Below are positions 42,766-52,764 of a stretch of 64,000 nt of DNA, in pieces. The stretch lies in the NCBI GenBank assembly GCA_036346395.1, contig CM070602.1:14765098-14829097 (forward strand). Reading direction: 5' to 3'. Every line of letters starts with the position of its first letter. Position 1 is the first letter of the stretch. The stretch is from Hsuehochloa calcarea. Taxonomy: Eukaryota > Streptophyta > Magnoliopsida > Poales > Poaceae. The notes under the pieces are model-generated. The model saw only the letters and a list, made by a program, of their open reading frames with translations, had not been told where the DNA came from and searched no databases. The position numbers were made by a program, and so were the translations under genes.

Positions 42766-42832
42766 TGGTCGTGGATGTGGTGGTAGACATAGTCGTAGAC
42801 GTGGTCGTAGATGTAATCGTAGACCTAGTCGA
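42766..42832. repeat. Minisatellite, GTGGTCGTAGAC unit (12 bp)
   Basis: Five to six imperfect copies of a 12-base unit give an artificial Val-Asp repeat in the plus-strand frame. It adjoins stretches rich in GTCGAA motifs (42690-42750). Confidence 0.8.
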
Positions 42833-44430
42833 GAAGGAGTTGCGACCGCTCGGCGTGGTCGACTGGTCGAAGAGAGGTTCGACAACACGGTGTGGTCGGA
42901 ATGACAAGAGGAACAACTGGGCATAGGAAAAGGGGGCTTACCAAGACTGAGAGGGAGGTTGGAGGAGGTCGAACGGCGGTGGGGGAGCTCGCAGTCGGTA
43001 ACAAAGGAAGACGGTGTTGAAGGGGTCGGCCGGGACTAAAGGAGAAGATGAAAGACGACGTTTCCTGCGACACAAAACTGAAATCGACTGAGGGATCGCT
43101 TCAAGGAGCTCTAGGGCACGGACTGACTTGGGTAGGAGAGAGGCTGCACTGGTGCGGCGAGAACCGAAAGGAGGCGCGGTGGCTTGAACTAGAATCTTCG
43201 GGACTTCAGCAACCACAACGACACGAGCGAGAGTAACACGAGTGAGAGTAGGGGCTCGGAGAAGAAAGGGGCTGCTCGGGTTCTTTTGGTGGCACTTACC
43301 AAAATGAAAGGGAGACGAGGTGAGGATCGAACCCCCTTTTATAACCGGCGAGAGGGCAAGGAAGGGTCGGCGCAGACTGGGAGGCGCGAGGGTTCCCGAG
43401 GCGGTCGTGGCATGGGCGCTCTAGTCGGAGAGGATGAGGCAGGCGCGCACAGCAAGGTAGTGACGGAGCAACGACTTGGGCGGTCGAAGCAGGTGGCGGG
43501 GGAGACTCGAGCAGGCACTAGCGACGAGATAGGGCGATGGAGTCACCGGAGTCAAGGGCGGTGGAGGGGAGCAGGTGGCGGCAAAGGGCCAGAGGGCACA
43601 AGCGCCTGGCCGGTCATGGTGCTGACGCGGTGGCAAGACAAGCGACATGACGGGGCACGGAGGCAGCGACTTCGCGGGTCAAGCTGGTGGTGGAGGCGAT
43701 GGGGGCAGGTGGGCGTTGTAGGCGGCGGATGATGAGGAGGGGCGGGGGTGCCGGAGTCCATGGGCAGGTGGAGTAGGTGGCGGAGGCGACGGGGCAGCAG
43801 GGGCTGGCTCAGGGGCTGAGCCGGGGAGAAGAAAGGCAGGGGGAGGGGAGCTGGGCCGGGGGAGGAGGCCAAGAGGGAGCTATGACCAGGGGACACGGTT
43901 GGCTCAAGGGGGAGAAAAATGAGCTGGACTCGAAGAGAGATGTTTTGAAATTGAGGTAGAGGCTTGAGATTTTGAAAATACAACTTAAGTTAAAATAAAA
44001 TTTTGAAACCAATCGACAAAAACAATTACTTTTCACAAACCGAAAAACAGAATGTTACAACACCTATCCATAACATACATCATCGCGTCTCAAGGGCAAG
44101 AAAACTCGGAAAGACACTACAAATCTGGAAGTGTCGTCACTTGCCATTTTGCTACATGATATACTTGGCCTCTTATGAACTGGAGACAAATATTAGAGAT
44201 ACGAAATACAGTTCTATGGTATATTCCATCAAGGATGACAGTCACAGTCAGAGAATTACATGTGTGTCGTAGCAAAAACAGGCTATACAGTAAAAGAAGG
44301 GGGACCCCGGACAAACTTAGAGGAGCTCCAGGGATCCTTGGGAGAAGGGACCAGTTAGTGACAAGAACGAGATGATTATTACTATTCTGAAAAATTAGGT
44401 TGTTCCCCCCTATATGAGGGGTGACCCACT

Positions 44431-44438
44431 ATTTATAG
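44431..44438 (-). promoter_or_regulatory. TATA box of the solo LTR (minus strand)
   Basis: CTATAAAT on the minus strand, in the context GACTATAAATAGTGGG. It probably marks the U3/R boundary of the LTR. Confidence 0.5.
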
Positions 44439-44609
44439 TCCTCCATGAGAGGGTGTTTACATTACTATTCTAACCCTATGACAGTACTGTGTGCGTGGGG
44501 TTATAGAGACATTTCCCCCTACGCTTAGGCCTTGGTCTATGGTGGGTGCTCCTGGGTCTGATCTACCCCGCCGATGCACCCGGTCCATCCGCGCCCGTAA
44601 GGTCTTCGG

Positions 44610-44915
44610 TCCACTCCGAAGGTGACCCGGAGGGTCTGCTGCTTCGGGCCTCGCGAGGCTCCAGGGACCCTTCGGGGAGGCTACGGGTCCACTCCGAAGG
44701 TGACCAGCGGGCTCTTGCTCCGGGCCTCGTGAGGCTCCGGGGACCCACCGGGAGGCTTCGGATCCACCCGAATGTGACTCGGAGGGCCTGCTGCCCTTGA
44801 CCTCGTGGGGGCCCCCGGGGCCCTCCGAAGAGGCTTCGAATCCACCCGAGAGTGACTCGGAGGCCTGCTGCTCCGGACCCAGCGGGCCCCTGGGTGCCCC
44901 TTGGTCGGGGGTTCT
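44610..44915. repeat. 75-78-bp minisatellite, four copies, inside the solo LTR
   Basis: Units start with TCCAC at 44610, 44688, 44763 and 44841. Each unit holds (C)CGA.GGTGAC(C/T)C(G)GAGG, a CCGGGCCTCG(T/C)GAGGCTCC-like part and GGGAGGCTTC. The array lies in the U3-like part, upstream of the minus-strand TATA box, so it may act as repeated upstream elements. Inferred. Confidence 0.85.
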
Positions 44916-45494
44916 TCGCCTGGGGTCCGTCCCAGGGTTTTGACGATTGCTTTGCTTGACCGTTAAGACCGATAGACCACCCCTACGACAATGCGAATGT
45001 CTTGACTATGTTCTCCTGGCTGGATGCATCATGCCTGATACGTACGATTGAACAATTACCATTTACCAATCGTCGGTGCAATGCGAAGGTAGAAGAGCCC
45101 ATGCCATCTTTCAGACTTGAGCTGCACTCCCTACCCCCTAGTGTGCGTACATGTGCACATCTGGTACATTGGGCTGCCTGCTCTCTACGCACAAAAAACC
45201 AACGTCTTTTACAACATCAAATCAATGGATTCGTATCTCTGCTAGTCACTGCAATAGCATGGAACAGCCGTCCAAACCACCTCGGCCGTTTGATCATCGA
45301 CTGACTGAATAGGGTGGCCACGGTAAAGTTCCCTTCAAAGTTAAAATACACGTACACCAAATTTGACTTCTGGGGAGGAAAATAATTCAATTTCTAGTTT
45401 GCATTCGTCCTCGATATCTATTTTCTGGAGGGCAGTAACCTGTTGATTTTTTTATATCAAATAATCATTTATAATATATATTTTTAATAGTCTC

Positions 45495-46387
45495 TCCCTA
45501 ACTTTATTTTTCAATCTAATCCTTCGTGATGTGACCAAAACCTTCCGCCATGCCAAGCTGCAGCGGGCAGTATTGTTTGGCAACGCCAGGTCGTCAGCCA
45601 TGGTGATGCAGCCAAACAGGCTATTTCATATCTCGGTGCTGGATTTACCTTGTGATTTGAAAATAAGTTGGATGAGATGTTGTTAATAAAAATAAATTAA
45701 AAAAAAGGGTCAAATGATAAAAATTGCTCTAACTTGTGGGCAGTACAAATCTGAACTTAATTGGACTGAGTTAAAACATATTTGCAAATTACCAATAAAA
45801 AATGTAGAAGATTGTCTGAATATGTGTATTTGTGGGGTGGAGTTGTGGATTCCACCCACCAGGTTCAAGTCTTGGTGCCGGCTTTACGCACATGTGAGTA
45901 CGCTTTCAGTATAAATTTTGTGAGGTCATGTATTTATCCCTCCCTAACTTTATTTTTCAATCTGATCCTTCGTGGTGTGGCCGAAATCCTCTGCCGCACC
46001 AAGCATCGGCGTGACAGTGTTGTTTGGTCACTCCAGGTCGTCAGCCATGGTGATGTGGCCAAACAGGTCATTTCATGGTTTGGTGCCGGACTTACCTTGT
46101 GATTTGGAAATAAGTTGAACGAGAGGTGGTTAATAAAAATATATTTTAAAAAGGGTCAAATGATTAAAAAAATGCTCTAACTCGTGGGAAGTACAAATAT
46201 GAACTTAATTGGCCTGAGTTAAAGCGTATTTGCAAATTCCCAATAAAAAATGTAGAAGATTGTTAGAATATGTGTATTTGTGGGGTGGAGCTGTGGATTC
46301 CACCCATCAGGTTCAAATCTTGGTGCCGGTTTTACGCATATGTGAGTACGTTTTTAGTAAAAATTTTGTGAAGTCATGTATTTATCC
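45495..46387. repeat. Tandem duplication, 446-bp period, two copies
   Basis: 45495-45940 and 45941-46387 align end to end with only scattered differences. Each copy contains GGTTCAAGTC or GGTTCAAATC (B-box-like, near 45861 and 46311) after GTGGATTCCACCCA. This suggests a tRNA-derived SINE or SINE-like piece within the unit, though I do not see a convincing A box. Confidence 0.85.
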
Positions 46388-47467
46388 TCGTCCTCTGTCT
46401 TTTCTAGACGTGTGCTAAGAGAGCGTACTTGTGTGTACGTATGGTGTGCGTGTATATCTTCCTGTTAATAAAAAAGATATGTGCGTTTTAAAAAAAATCT
46501 CCTACCATACTCCATCATGTATTTACTTTGATTGAAATCTGAACAAATTGCCATAGGTTCGTATTGATTTTTTATTTGCGAAGGTATATAGAAAATATTT
46601 GGATCAAAACGAGAAAAGTAGACACATGGCATGTCCCCTTCCTAGCATGTGCTCGTGTGCGCATGACAGTAGTCGCAAGTCCTCACGATGAGCGGCAAGC
46701 GGCTGCCCTAAAGATTCATAGGGAAAAGAATCCATTGTAGTTAACTTGCTTAGCTTGCTAAAAAGTGCGTAATAGCAATTTCATTACGACTGCTGTAGCC
46801 AGATTATCGTTCTCATATGTATTTTTCGGGGGTTTCGGTTCCTACATGTTTTTTTTAAGGTTACATGTATTTTCAATGGAGGTGTGGACGGAAAAATCTT
46901 CCAACTAGCGGGGTGGTTCGTGTATTTGGATGGTTAGATTTGTTTCAAAGTTTGTATAAATGTTTGAGAAAATATTTATATATCATGTATGCTATTTAGA
47001 CTTTTAAGACATCCTAAATGTTGGAAATAACCATAGAAGCTTGAAGGGAATTACAACATGACGAACGTAATTGAAGTATGTGTTTTGATGGGAAAAATAA
47101 TTGAGTATAATAAGTTGTTAAGATTCTTAGAAACTAACGACTCTCCTTCATGTCTAGATCATGTAGCTGCACACCTCTATTTTTACTCTATTAGTTAATT
47201 TTCTAAATTGTATGCATACACATGTACATCTATTTAATATCAAGCAATACGTTGTAAATTATCTTATTAGTTTACATAGTATAATGTATTAGAGTATCTT
47301 ACTCACGCGTACATCGATGCACCATGGGCGACCCTACCTTGAACATATATTTCCTCGCACGCCAATTGCATCACCAAACCGTGTGACTTCTATCTCTTCT
47401 CGTCATCACAATTTTTTTTGCTTCAACCTCTAATAGTAAGCCAAAATCTTGATCGATTCTACTCAGT
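46388..47467. other. Anonymous AT-rich DNA
   Basis: GT-rich sequence after the duplication (46420-46470), followed by AT-rich DNA with poly-A/T runs. No supported gene. Confidence 0.5.
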
Positions 47468-48157
47468 TGCTACCACTTTCAATGCAATACTTTACCACAT
47501 AGTTATGTTCTACTTCTTTCCTATTATTGTTTAATGCTAACTATTACAACATCAACAGGCATACACATCAACCGTCGCAAATCCCAGCTGAGGACACATG
47601 TCACACTCTCTCCGGTAACACTAAGCATATTCCCTATGGCCACGACATATCTACTCCAAGCTTTTTGCTCATATGTCTCTATACGTTCATGCTTCTATTC
47701 GTACGGATGCATGATACATGCTCGACGTACTCTTCTCTCGTGTTGATCGCTCCTCTTCTTCGACGTTGTCCAACTCAACGTTGTGGCTTCCTCACCATCG
47801 ACCCCTCTTAGCTGCTACACCTTCCAGTACAATACTTTACCACATAGTTATCTTCTACTTCTCCTGAATTATTGCTTAATACTAACCATTGCGACATCAA
47901 TACGCATACACATGAAATCATCGCCGATCCCAGTTGGGGACACGTGTCACGCTCTCTTCGTTAACTCCGAGCATATTCCTTACGGCTGCGTCATCTCTAC
48001 TCTAAGTTTTTTGCTCCTCTACCTTTATACGCTCACGCTTCTATTCGTACGGATGCATAATGTTATACATGCTCGGCGTCCTCTTCTCTCATATCGGTTG
48101 CTCCACTTCTTCGACGTTGGCCAACTCAACATTGTAGTTTCATCACTAACTGTGACG
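47468..48157. repeat. Tandem duplication, 345-bp period, two copies
   Basis: 47468-47812 and 47813-48157 are diverged direct copies (CAATACTTTACCACATAGTTAT at 47485 and 47830; CTTCTATTCGTACGGATGCAT in each). Frames are open for 94 and 130 codons but the peptides differ in reading and lack any motif. Both copies are CT-rich on the plus strand. Confidence 0.85.
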
Positions 48158-49490
48158 ACCTCTCATCTTCACTAATGTCAGTATGTCTGCTTTAGTCGTT
48201 GTCTAACGACATGGAGAATCTTTTTACCATCGCCGGTGACAATGTGCCCCTCACTAGTGATGGTACACTCCTAGCTACTCGATGGACATATATCGTCCAT
48301 AGATCATCTTCAATGCAAAGTTTCATCTCCTCTCTGCTAGGGCTTCCCCATCATCAAGCTTTTTTGGCCACTAACTTCTTTAACAACGCCGATGCTCCCC
48401 CTAAATATATTGTAATTGAGGATTTTGTTTTCTTCGTTGTTCTTTTGTGCTTTGAGATTTTTTATCTCCAATCTGGTCACTGATGTGTGCTACTGTTGTT
48501 CATGTTTGGCAGCTCCGGCATAGGAAGTATCACAGCCACGCTATACCCTTGGCCCTGCTATACTAGCAACAAGGTCTTTTTCTATGATATATGTCAAAGC
48601 ATATTGTGTGGATCTCTCACGCAATTTTCTATTCTATTTTCTAACTTTCCTAACAAATTTGTAACAAACTACAATCTTATCCCAACAATTTCCTTTTCTC
48701 TTTATAAGCTCTCCTAACAATTCCGCAACAAATTATGATTTTATTTCGTCGAGCGAAGCTAGGTCTTCCAGTGTTGGCAAAGCTGACACGATGACAACGT
48801 TGCAGGATGGGCGTAGCGGTATGGCCCATGGCCCGATGCAGATCGAGCATGGGGCGGAGGCAAGACATGTGGTGCCGCCAGCAGCGAAGCCGAGAGTGTC
48901 CAAGAAGATTGAGCATGTGGCAGAGGCGGTACATATTTGCTTTTGGTCTACATGTTTGCATTTTGAGAGAAGAAATTAATGTTACAACTCTGAATCACAC
49001 CTCATGCTAAGCAACCAAATCAGTGTAAAATCAAAAATAAAAAAGAAAGGCAAACCCAATCGGCTATCAGATATTAACCAATTTTCATGTAGAACACACA
49101 AGCATGATTGAGATATTGAGTATATGTGAAGCATACCTCTTGCGTTTGGAGCTTGCTGTGATCTCCTCCTCCCTGACTTCTTATCTTCTTCTTCCATTTC
49201 AAAGTTGTACATAAGAAAAATGAAGAAGTGCATCACCAATTTGTCTATAATATCAAGAACTCTTATATTTTTGTTCTATTTTTGAACCCAGAAGAATAGT
49301 ATGAAACATTGGTTAGAGTTACTTAAACTCATCTGGAACTTGTCTTAGAAGTCTAGAAATCATTGTGATTACAAACTCTTATGTACTAACCCCTAATTTG
49401 GCTAGTTATCAAATAATGATCCTTCCTAACCTAATTAACATTTATGAGATCTACAAATTATCAACATTTTTGTGCTAGTAACAGGTATCA
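48158..49490. other. Anonymous DNA
   Basis: A 94-codon plus-strand frame (48199-48483) and smaller ones lack motifs. The stretch has two similar CTAACAA(A/T)TT segments around 48650 and 48715. No supported gene. Confidence 0.4.
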
Positions 49491-49499
49491 CTAAATTCT

Positions 49500-49930
49500 A
49501 AAAAAAAGGATTGCATTGTTGATACTTGATAATATACACCATAAACACATAGGTAATATACACAATAACTAAAAACAGGTATCACCATGGAAAAAGTTTA
49601 TCATCAAAGCAGGTGACACATAGGTAATATACACAATAACAGCAAGCCAATGAGGATGACACATAGGTAATATACACATAGGAAAAAGGATTGCATTGTT
49701 GATACTTGATAATATACACCATAAGCACGAAGACTACCATCACAGGGAAAGATAGAGGGGAGCATATACATTGAAGGATAGGACTGAAGAAGCTGTGTAG
49801 ATGACTAACCAAAAGATGATGTTGGCGAGCTGGGTTGTAGCCATTCTGTGTCTTGACCTCAAGCTCGATGAGGATGACTCTGTCTTCTTAGCAAGCACGA
49901 AGATCACAATCAGAGGGAAAGATAGAGGGG
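49500..49930. repeat. Nested direct repeats, periods about 180 and 168 bp
   Basis: AAAAAGGATTGCATTG and the following ~45 bases occur at 49502 and again at 49682. CACATAGGTAATATACACA occurs near 49545, 49617 and 49658. AGCACGAAGA...GGGAAAGATAGAGGGGAG occurs near 49723 and 49891. The pattern implies successive local duplications. Confidence 0.8.
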
Positions 49931-50108
49931 AGAAAATTATAAACAGAGGAAGCAAATTATTTACCCGGTTCTTTTGTATGGAGAATGAGAAGAGCAAGTG
50001 AAGGAAGGAGGTCATGTGGAAGAGGAGCTACATCTTTTGTATGTTGGAAGGAGGAAACCGACAGAGCACGCACACTTCCTTGACTGCAACCACCGTGCAT
50101 GCAACATC

Positions 50109-50121
50109 GGGGGGGGGGGGG
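50109..50121. repeat. Poly-G run (13 G)
   Basis: Thirteen consecutive G bases follow ACATC. Length in the source genome is uncertain because such runs are error-prone. Confidence 0.9.
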
Positions 50122-50529
50122 CAGTGGCTATGTCTTCTTGGCGGTTTGCCAGAACTGGACGGCTACCGAGGGAGCTGACGATAGTGGCTCTGTCTTGTTG
50201 GTGGTTGGTGAGCATGCAAGATTGTGGGGTGGGGGGCGACACATCGCCGCTAGGGTGCGCCGCCACATCCTCGTCCCCTTCCATTCCCGACTGCCCCCTC
50301 ACGCAAATTGCTTCTTCCTCCTCCTCGGCGTCCCCGTCAAAACCACCACCTCAATCACGCAAATCTGCTAGGATGGGGGCGACCAGATCCGGCGGGCGCG
50401 CGCACCGAGCAATGCGGGTGGGGAGAGGTGGAATGCGCGGGTTGATCTGTCACACGGCGTGGTGGGGTGGTGTCGGTGAGGTCGGGGGCGCGGGTGGGGA
50501 GCGTGGGAGGTGAATGACACGAGTGGTGA

Positions 50530-51552
50530 CACTACTATAAAAAGGCTAATACTGGACGCCTTATCATCTGTGATAAGATAGTTATCACAGACGGTTTGTA
50601 TTAAAAACCGATTGTCATGGTAAAATCACAGAGTCACAAACGGTTTTTAATATGAATCGTCTGTGATATTAGCTCATCACAAATAGTTTTTATTTGAAAC
50701 CGTTTGTGATTTGTGAGAATTTTTGAACGCTTGCGCGTGAGGTGAAATATTTTGGCGCTGTCCTTATATAATATACCCACCCCTGCCTTGTATTCCATCA
50801 GTCTCTCCCTCTCCCTCCCCATGCCAGCATCGGCGGCCGCCCTCGATTCCCCAGCGCGGTTCGGTGAGGAGACGCAGCCGACGATGAGGAGGAGGAGGCT
50901 GGACACACAGGGGCTCCATGTCTACCGCAGGAGGCCGACACGCGTCCGCAGCCTGCTATTTCATGGCGCCTCCAGTAAGCAGGGCACTACGGCTTGACCA
51001 GTACCGCCAGATCTGGCCGCCCCCCCATCTTGGTCTCAAGTGAGCACGAAATTTTGCCTCCAAATCCTCATCCAGGTTTCCTTCTCACTCTGATTTTGTC
51101 CCCTCCATCCTGTCAAATTTCATTCTTCGTGAGGACTTCATCTGTGATCGACAAGGTAGGCCGATTCGGTTCAAGATGGACGCCTCTACTCGACCTCGTT
51201 ATCGTCAGAGAGTGAGCCATTGATTGAGAGAGAGAGAGAGTATCTTTTAATTACCTTCTTGCAAACTATCAAAAGAGCATATGGAAACTACTATTTAACA
51301 ATTGATTGGTTTGACTCTAAAATTATTTTTTACAATAGAAAAATCCGTCTGTGATAGTCTATTTTCACAAACGGCTGTTATAATTGATTATCGCAGACGG
51401 TTATAACTGTCTGTGATAGCTTTCTTTATAGACGGTTCAAAAATCGTTTGAGATGATCTCATGTCATTACTGACCCATAAACTCAACTTGCTCACGAAAC
51501 CATCTGTAATAACGTTTTTGAACAGTTTGTGAAGACCTTTTCTGTAGTAGGA
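50530..51552 (+). mobile_element. Non-autonomous CACTA element, TSD TGA
   Basis: The left end CACTACTATAAAAAGG and the right end CCTTTTCTGTAGTAGGA are imperfect inverted repeats. TGA flanks both sides (50527-50529 and 51553-51555). Subterminal ACAGACGGTT-like motifs in both orientations fill 50560-50720 and 51340-51540, matching those at 34852-35022, so both elements belong to one family. The 1023-bp element has no transposase but carries a GC-rich middle with a small promoter-like and ORF-like cassette. Confidence 0.85.
50821..50997 (+). CDS. Small ORF inside the CACTA element (possible captured gene start)
   Basis: A 58-codon ORF starts MPASAAALDSPARFGEETQP and ends SSKQGTTA. It is preceded by TTATATAATA (50764-50773) and a CT-rich leader, the layout of a plant core promoter with 5' UTR and first exon. 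The Ala-rich then Arg-rich sequence resembles an organelle-targeting N-terminus but has no domain. A GT donor (GGTGAGGAG near 50862) could end the exon earlier. I infer a host-gene fragment captured by the transposon; expression is unknown. Confidence 0.3.
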   Translation: MPASAAALDSPARFGEETQPTMRRRRLDTQGLHVYRRRPTRVRSLLFHGASSKQGTTA

Positions 51553-51555
51553 TGA

Positions 51556-52028
51556 GCGTGAGAGGCGAACGACACGGGCGGTGAGCGTGGGAGGCTAACG
51601 GCGCGGGCAGTGAGAGTTGGAAGCGAACATCGCCGGTGAGGAGAGTGAGGGAGGGCAACGGCGGGCGACGCAAGATCGGGTAGCGAACCGCGCGGATTGG
51701 GAGCGTGAGAGAGAGAAGAGGGAGGCGAGGGTCTCCCTCCCGTAGCTTGTGCGTCTCCAGGGAGGGGTTGCTGGTGGAGGACAACACACGGTGGTGAGGA
51801 GGGTCGGAGAATGTGGGTTGGGTAGCGCGGGTAGGGGAGAGCGAGTGAGGGCGGCGCGATACCAGAGTCTGGGATGTGGGTGTGGGAGCAAGAGGCGTTA
51901 GGGTTGCTCTTTGCGCAAAATAATCTAGTTCGTTGGTGACCTGACCGTCAATCCAAAAAAACGTAAATCGATGGTGGAAGGATGGACGACCCTAAGCACT
52001 CCGATATTCGAGTAAGTAGTAGCAGAGC
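51556..52028. other. Region upstream of the GUX gene
   Basis: 51556-51660 is made of GTGAGCGTGGGAGGCGAACG-like units that are also present left of the CACTA element (50490-50526), so the element landed in a short tandem array. The remaining ~370 bases are the proximal promoter of the gene with the TATA box at 52029. No distinct cis-element is claimed. Confidence 0.45.
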
Positions 52029-52036
52029 TATATAAA
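52029..52036 (+). promoter_or_regulatory. TATA box of the GUX gene
   Basis: TATATAAA, followed by a GC-richer leader. A start of transcription near 52060 would put it at the usual distance. It is the only clear TATA box upstream in the right orientation. Confidence 0.6.
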
Positions 52037-52497
52037 GCTTCTCCTGAGCTCTCGTAGAGTTTTGTAGAGAGAGTCGCGGAGGCACACGACGCGGCCACAT
52101 CACACCCGCTTCTTGCCTTTCTCCCTCCCTTCGCCGATTCAGGGTCGCCTGCGCTACAGGTACAGTACTACTTGCCGTTCGTTTCTTGCTTTGTGCCATC
52201 CATGGCGTCTCCTTCCGGTGTTGTTCTTGGCCTTTTTTGGTTTGGTTCTGAGGTGTTCTTGTAGTTGCAGGGGAAACGGATGATGTGTTCTTGGTTCTTG
52301 AGAATTCTTTGCTCCATTGACGGCACCATCATTTGCTTGATTCGTTCTGGCTCTCTTTTTCCTTTATTTTTGCTAGCAGTGATATTCGTTTTCTCGCTGA
52401 TCGACAGTAGATTGGTTTGTTTTTCGTTTTTTCTAGGCTGGATGGTGTCAGGGTCATGTTTGCATTGGGTCTCCAACTCTGCTTTTCTTTCTTTTTC

Positions 52498-52520
52498 CTC
52501 TCTCTCTCTCTCTCTCTCTC
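52498..52520. repeat. (CT)n microsatellite in the GUX leader region
   Basis: A perfect CT dinucleotide run of 23 bases in what is probably the first or second leader intron. Confidence 0.9.
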
Positions 52521-52733
52521 GTTAACGCTCCACCCTCCCCGTTCTCTCCCCGGTTCATGGTGTGTACGCGTTGCTCCCTTCTTCCTCCCATTGTCTCTTT
52601 TCTTTTATCTTATTTTACTTTTTGAAAGATTTCTTTGTTCTGGTGGCCTGCATGTTTTACATGACATTGCCCTGTGTTTGTTGTTGTGATTTCAGATGAG
52701 AAGCGGCGCAACGGCGGCGGCGATATTGTGATT

Positions 52734-52735
<2 letters not shown>

Positions 52736-52764
<29 letters not shown>
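52736..52764. repeat. (GA)n microsatellite in a GUX leader exon
   Basis: A perfect GA run of 29 bases inside the predicted exon 52696-52818. GA tracts in plant leaders can bind BBR/BPC-type factors (established for the class; untested here). Confidence 0.9.

Larger units (their letters stand above)
41500..44059 (-). mobile_element. LTR-like block of a minus-strand gypsy element
   Basis: Read on the minus strand the block starts TGTAACATTCTG at 44059, has a GC-rich CT-biased section (43950-42900), two minisatellites, then AT-rich DNA. That matches the composition profile of the gypsy LTRs in this window. Near 41600 it holds a short acidic frame ending DEE-stop. The other end and a TSD were not found, so the left coordinate is approximate and the class uncertain. 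Confidence 0.35.
44265..44990 (-). mobile_element. Solo LTR with palindromic ends, TSD ATGTG/ATGCG
   Basis: The 726-bp segment begins TGTCGTAG and ends CTACGACA, an 8-bp terminal inverted repeat within TG...CA ends. The flanks are ATGTG (44260-44264) and ATGCG (44991-44995), a TSD with one mismatch. A TATA box on the minus strand and a GC-rich upstream part set the orientation. No internal region adjoins it. Confidence 0.75.

Noticed and set aside
43286..43732. 148-codon plus-strand ORF
   Set aside because: Gly/Arg-rich frame in the GC-rich part of an LTR-like block. A minus-strand frame of equal length overlaps it. No domain.
49998..50513. 171-codon plus-strand ORF
   Set aside because: It runs through a poly-G tract and a Gly/Arg-rich tandem array ending at the CACTA insertion. 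No domain.
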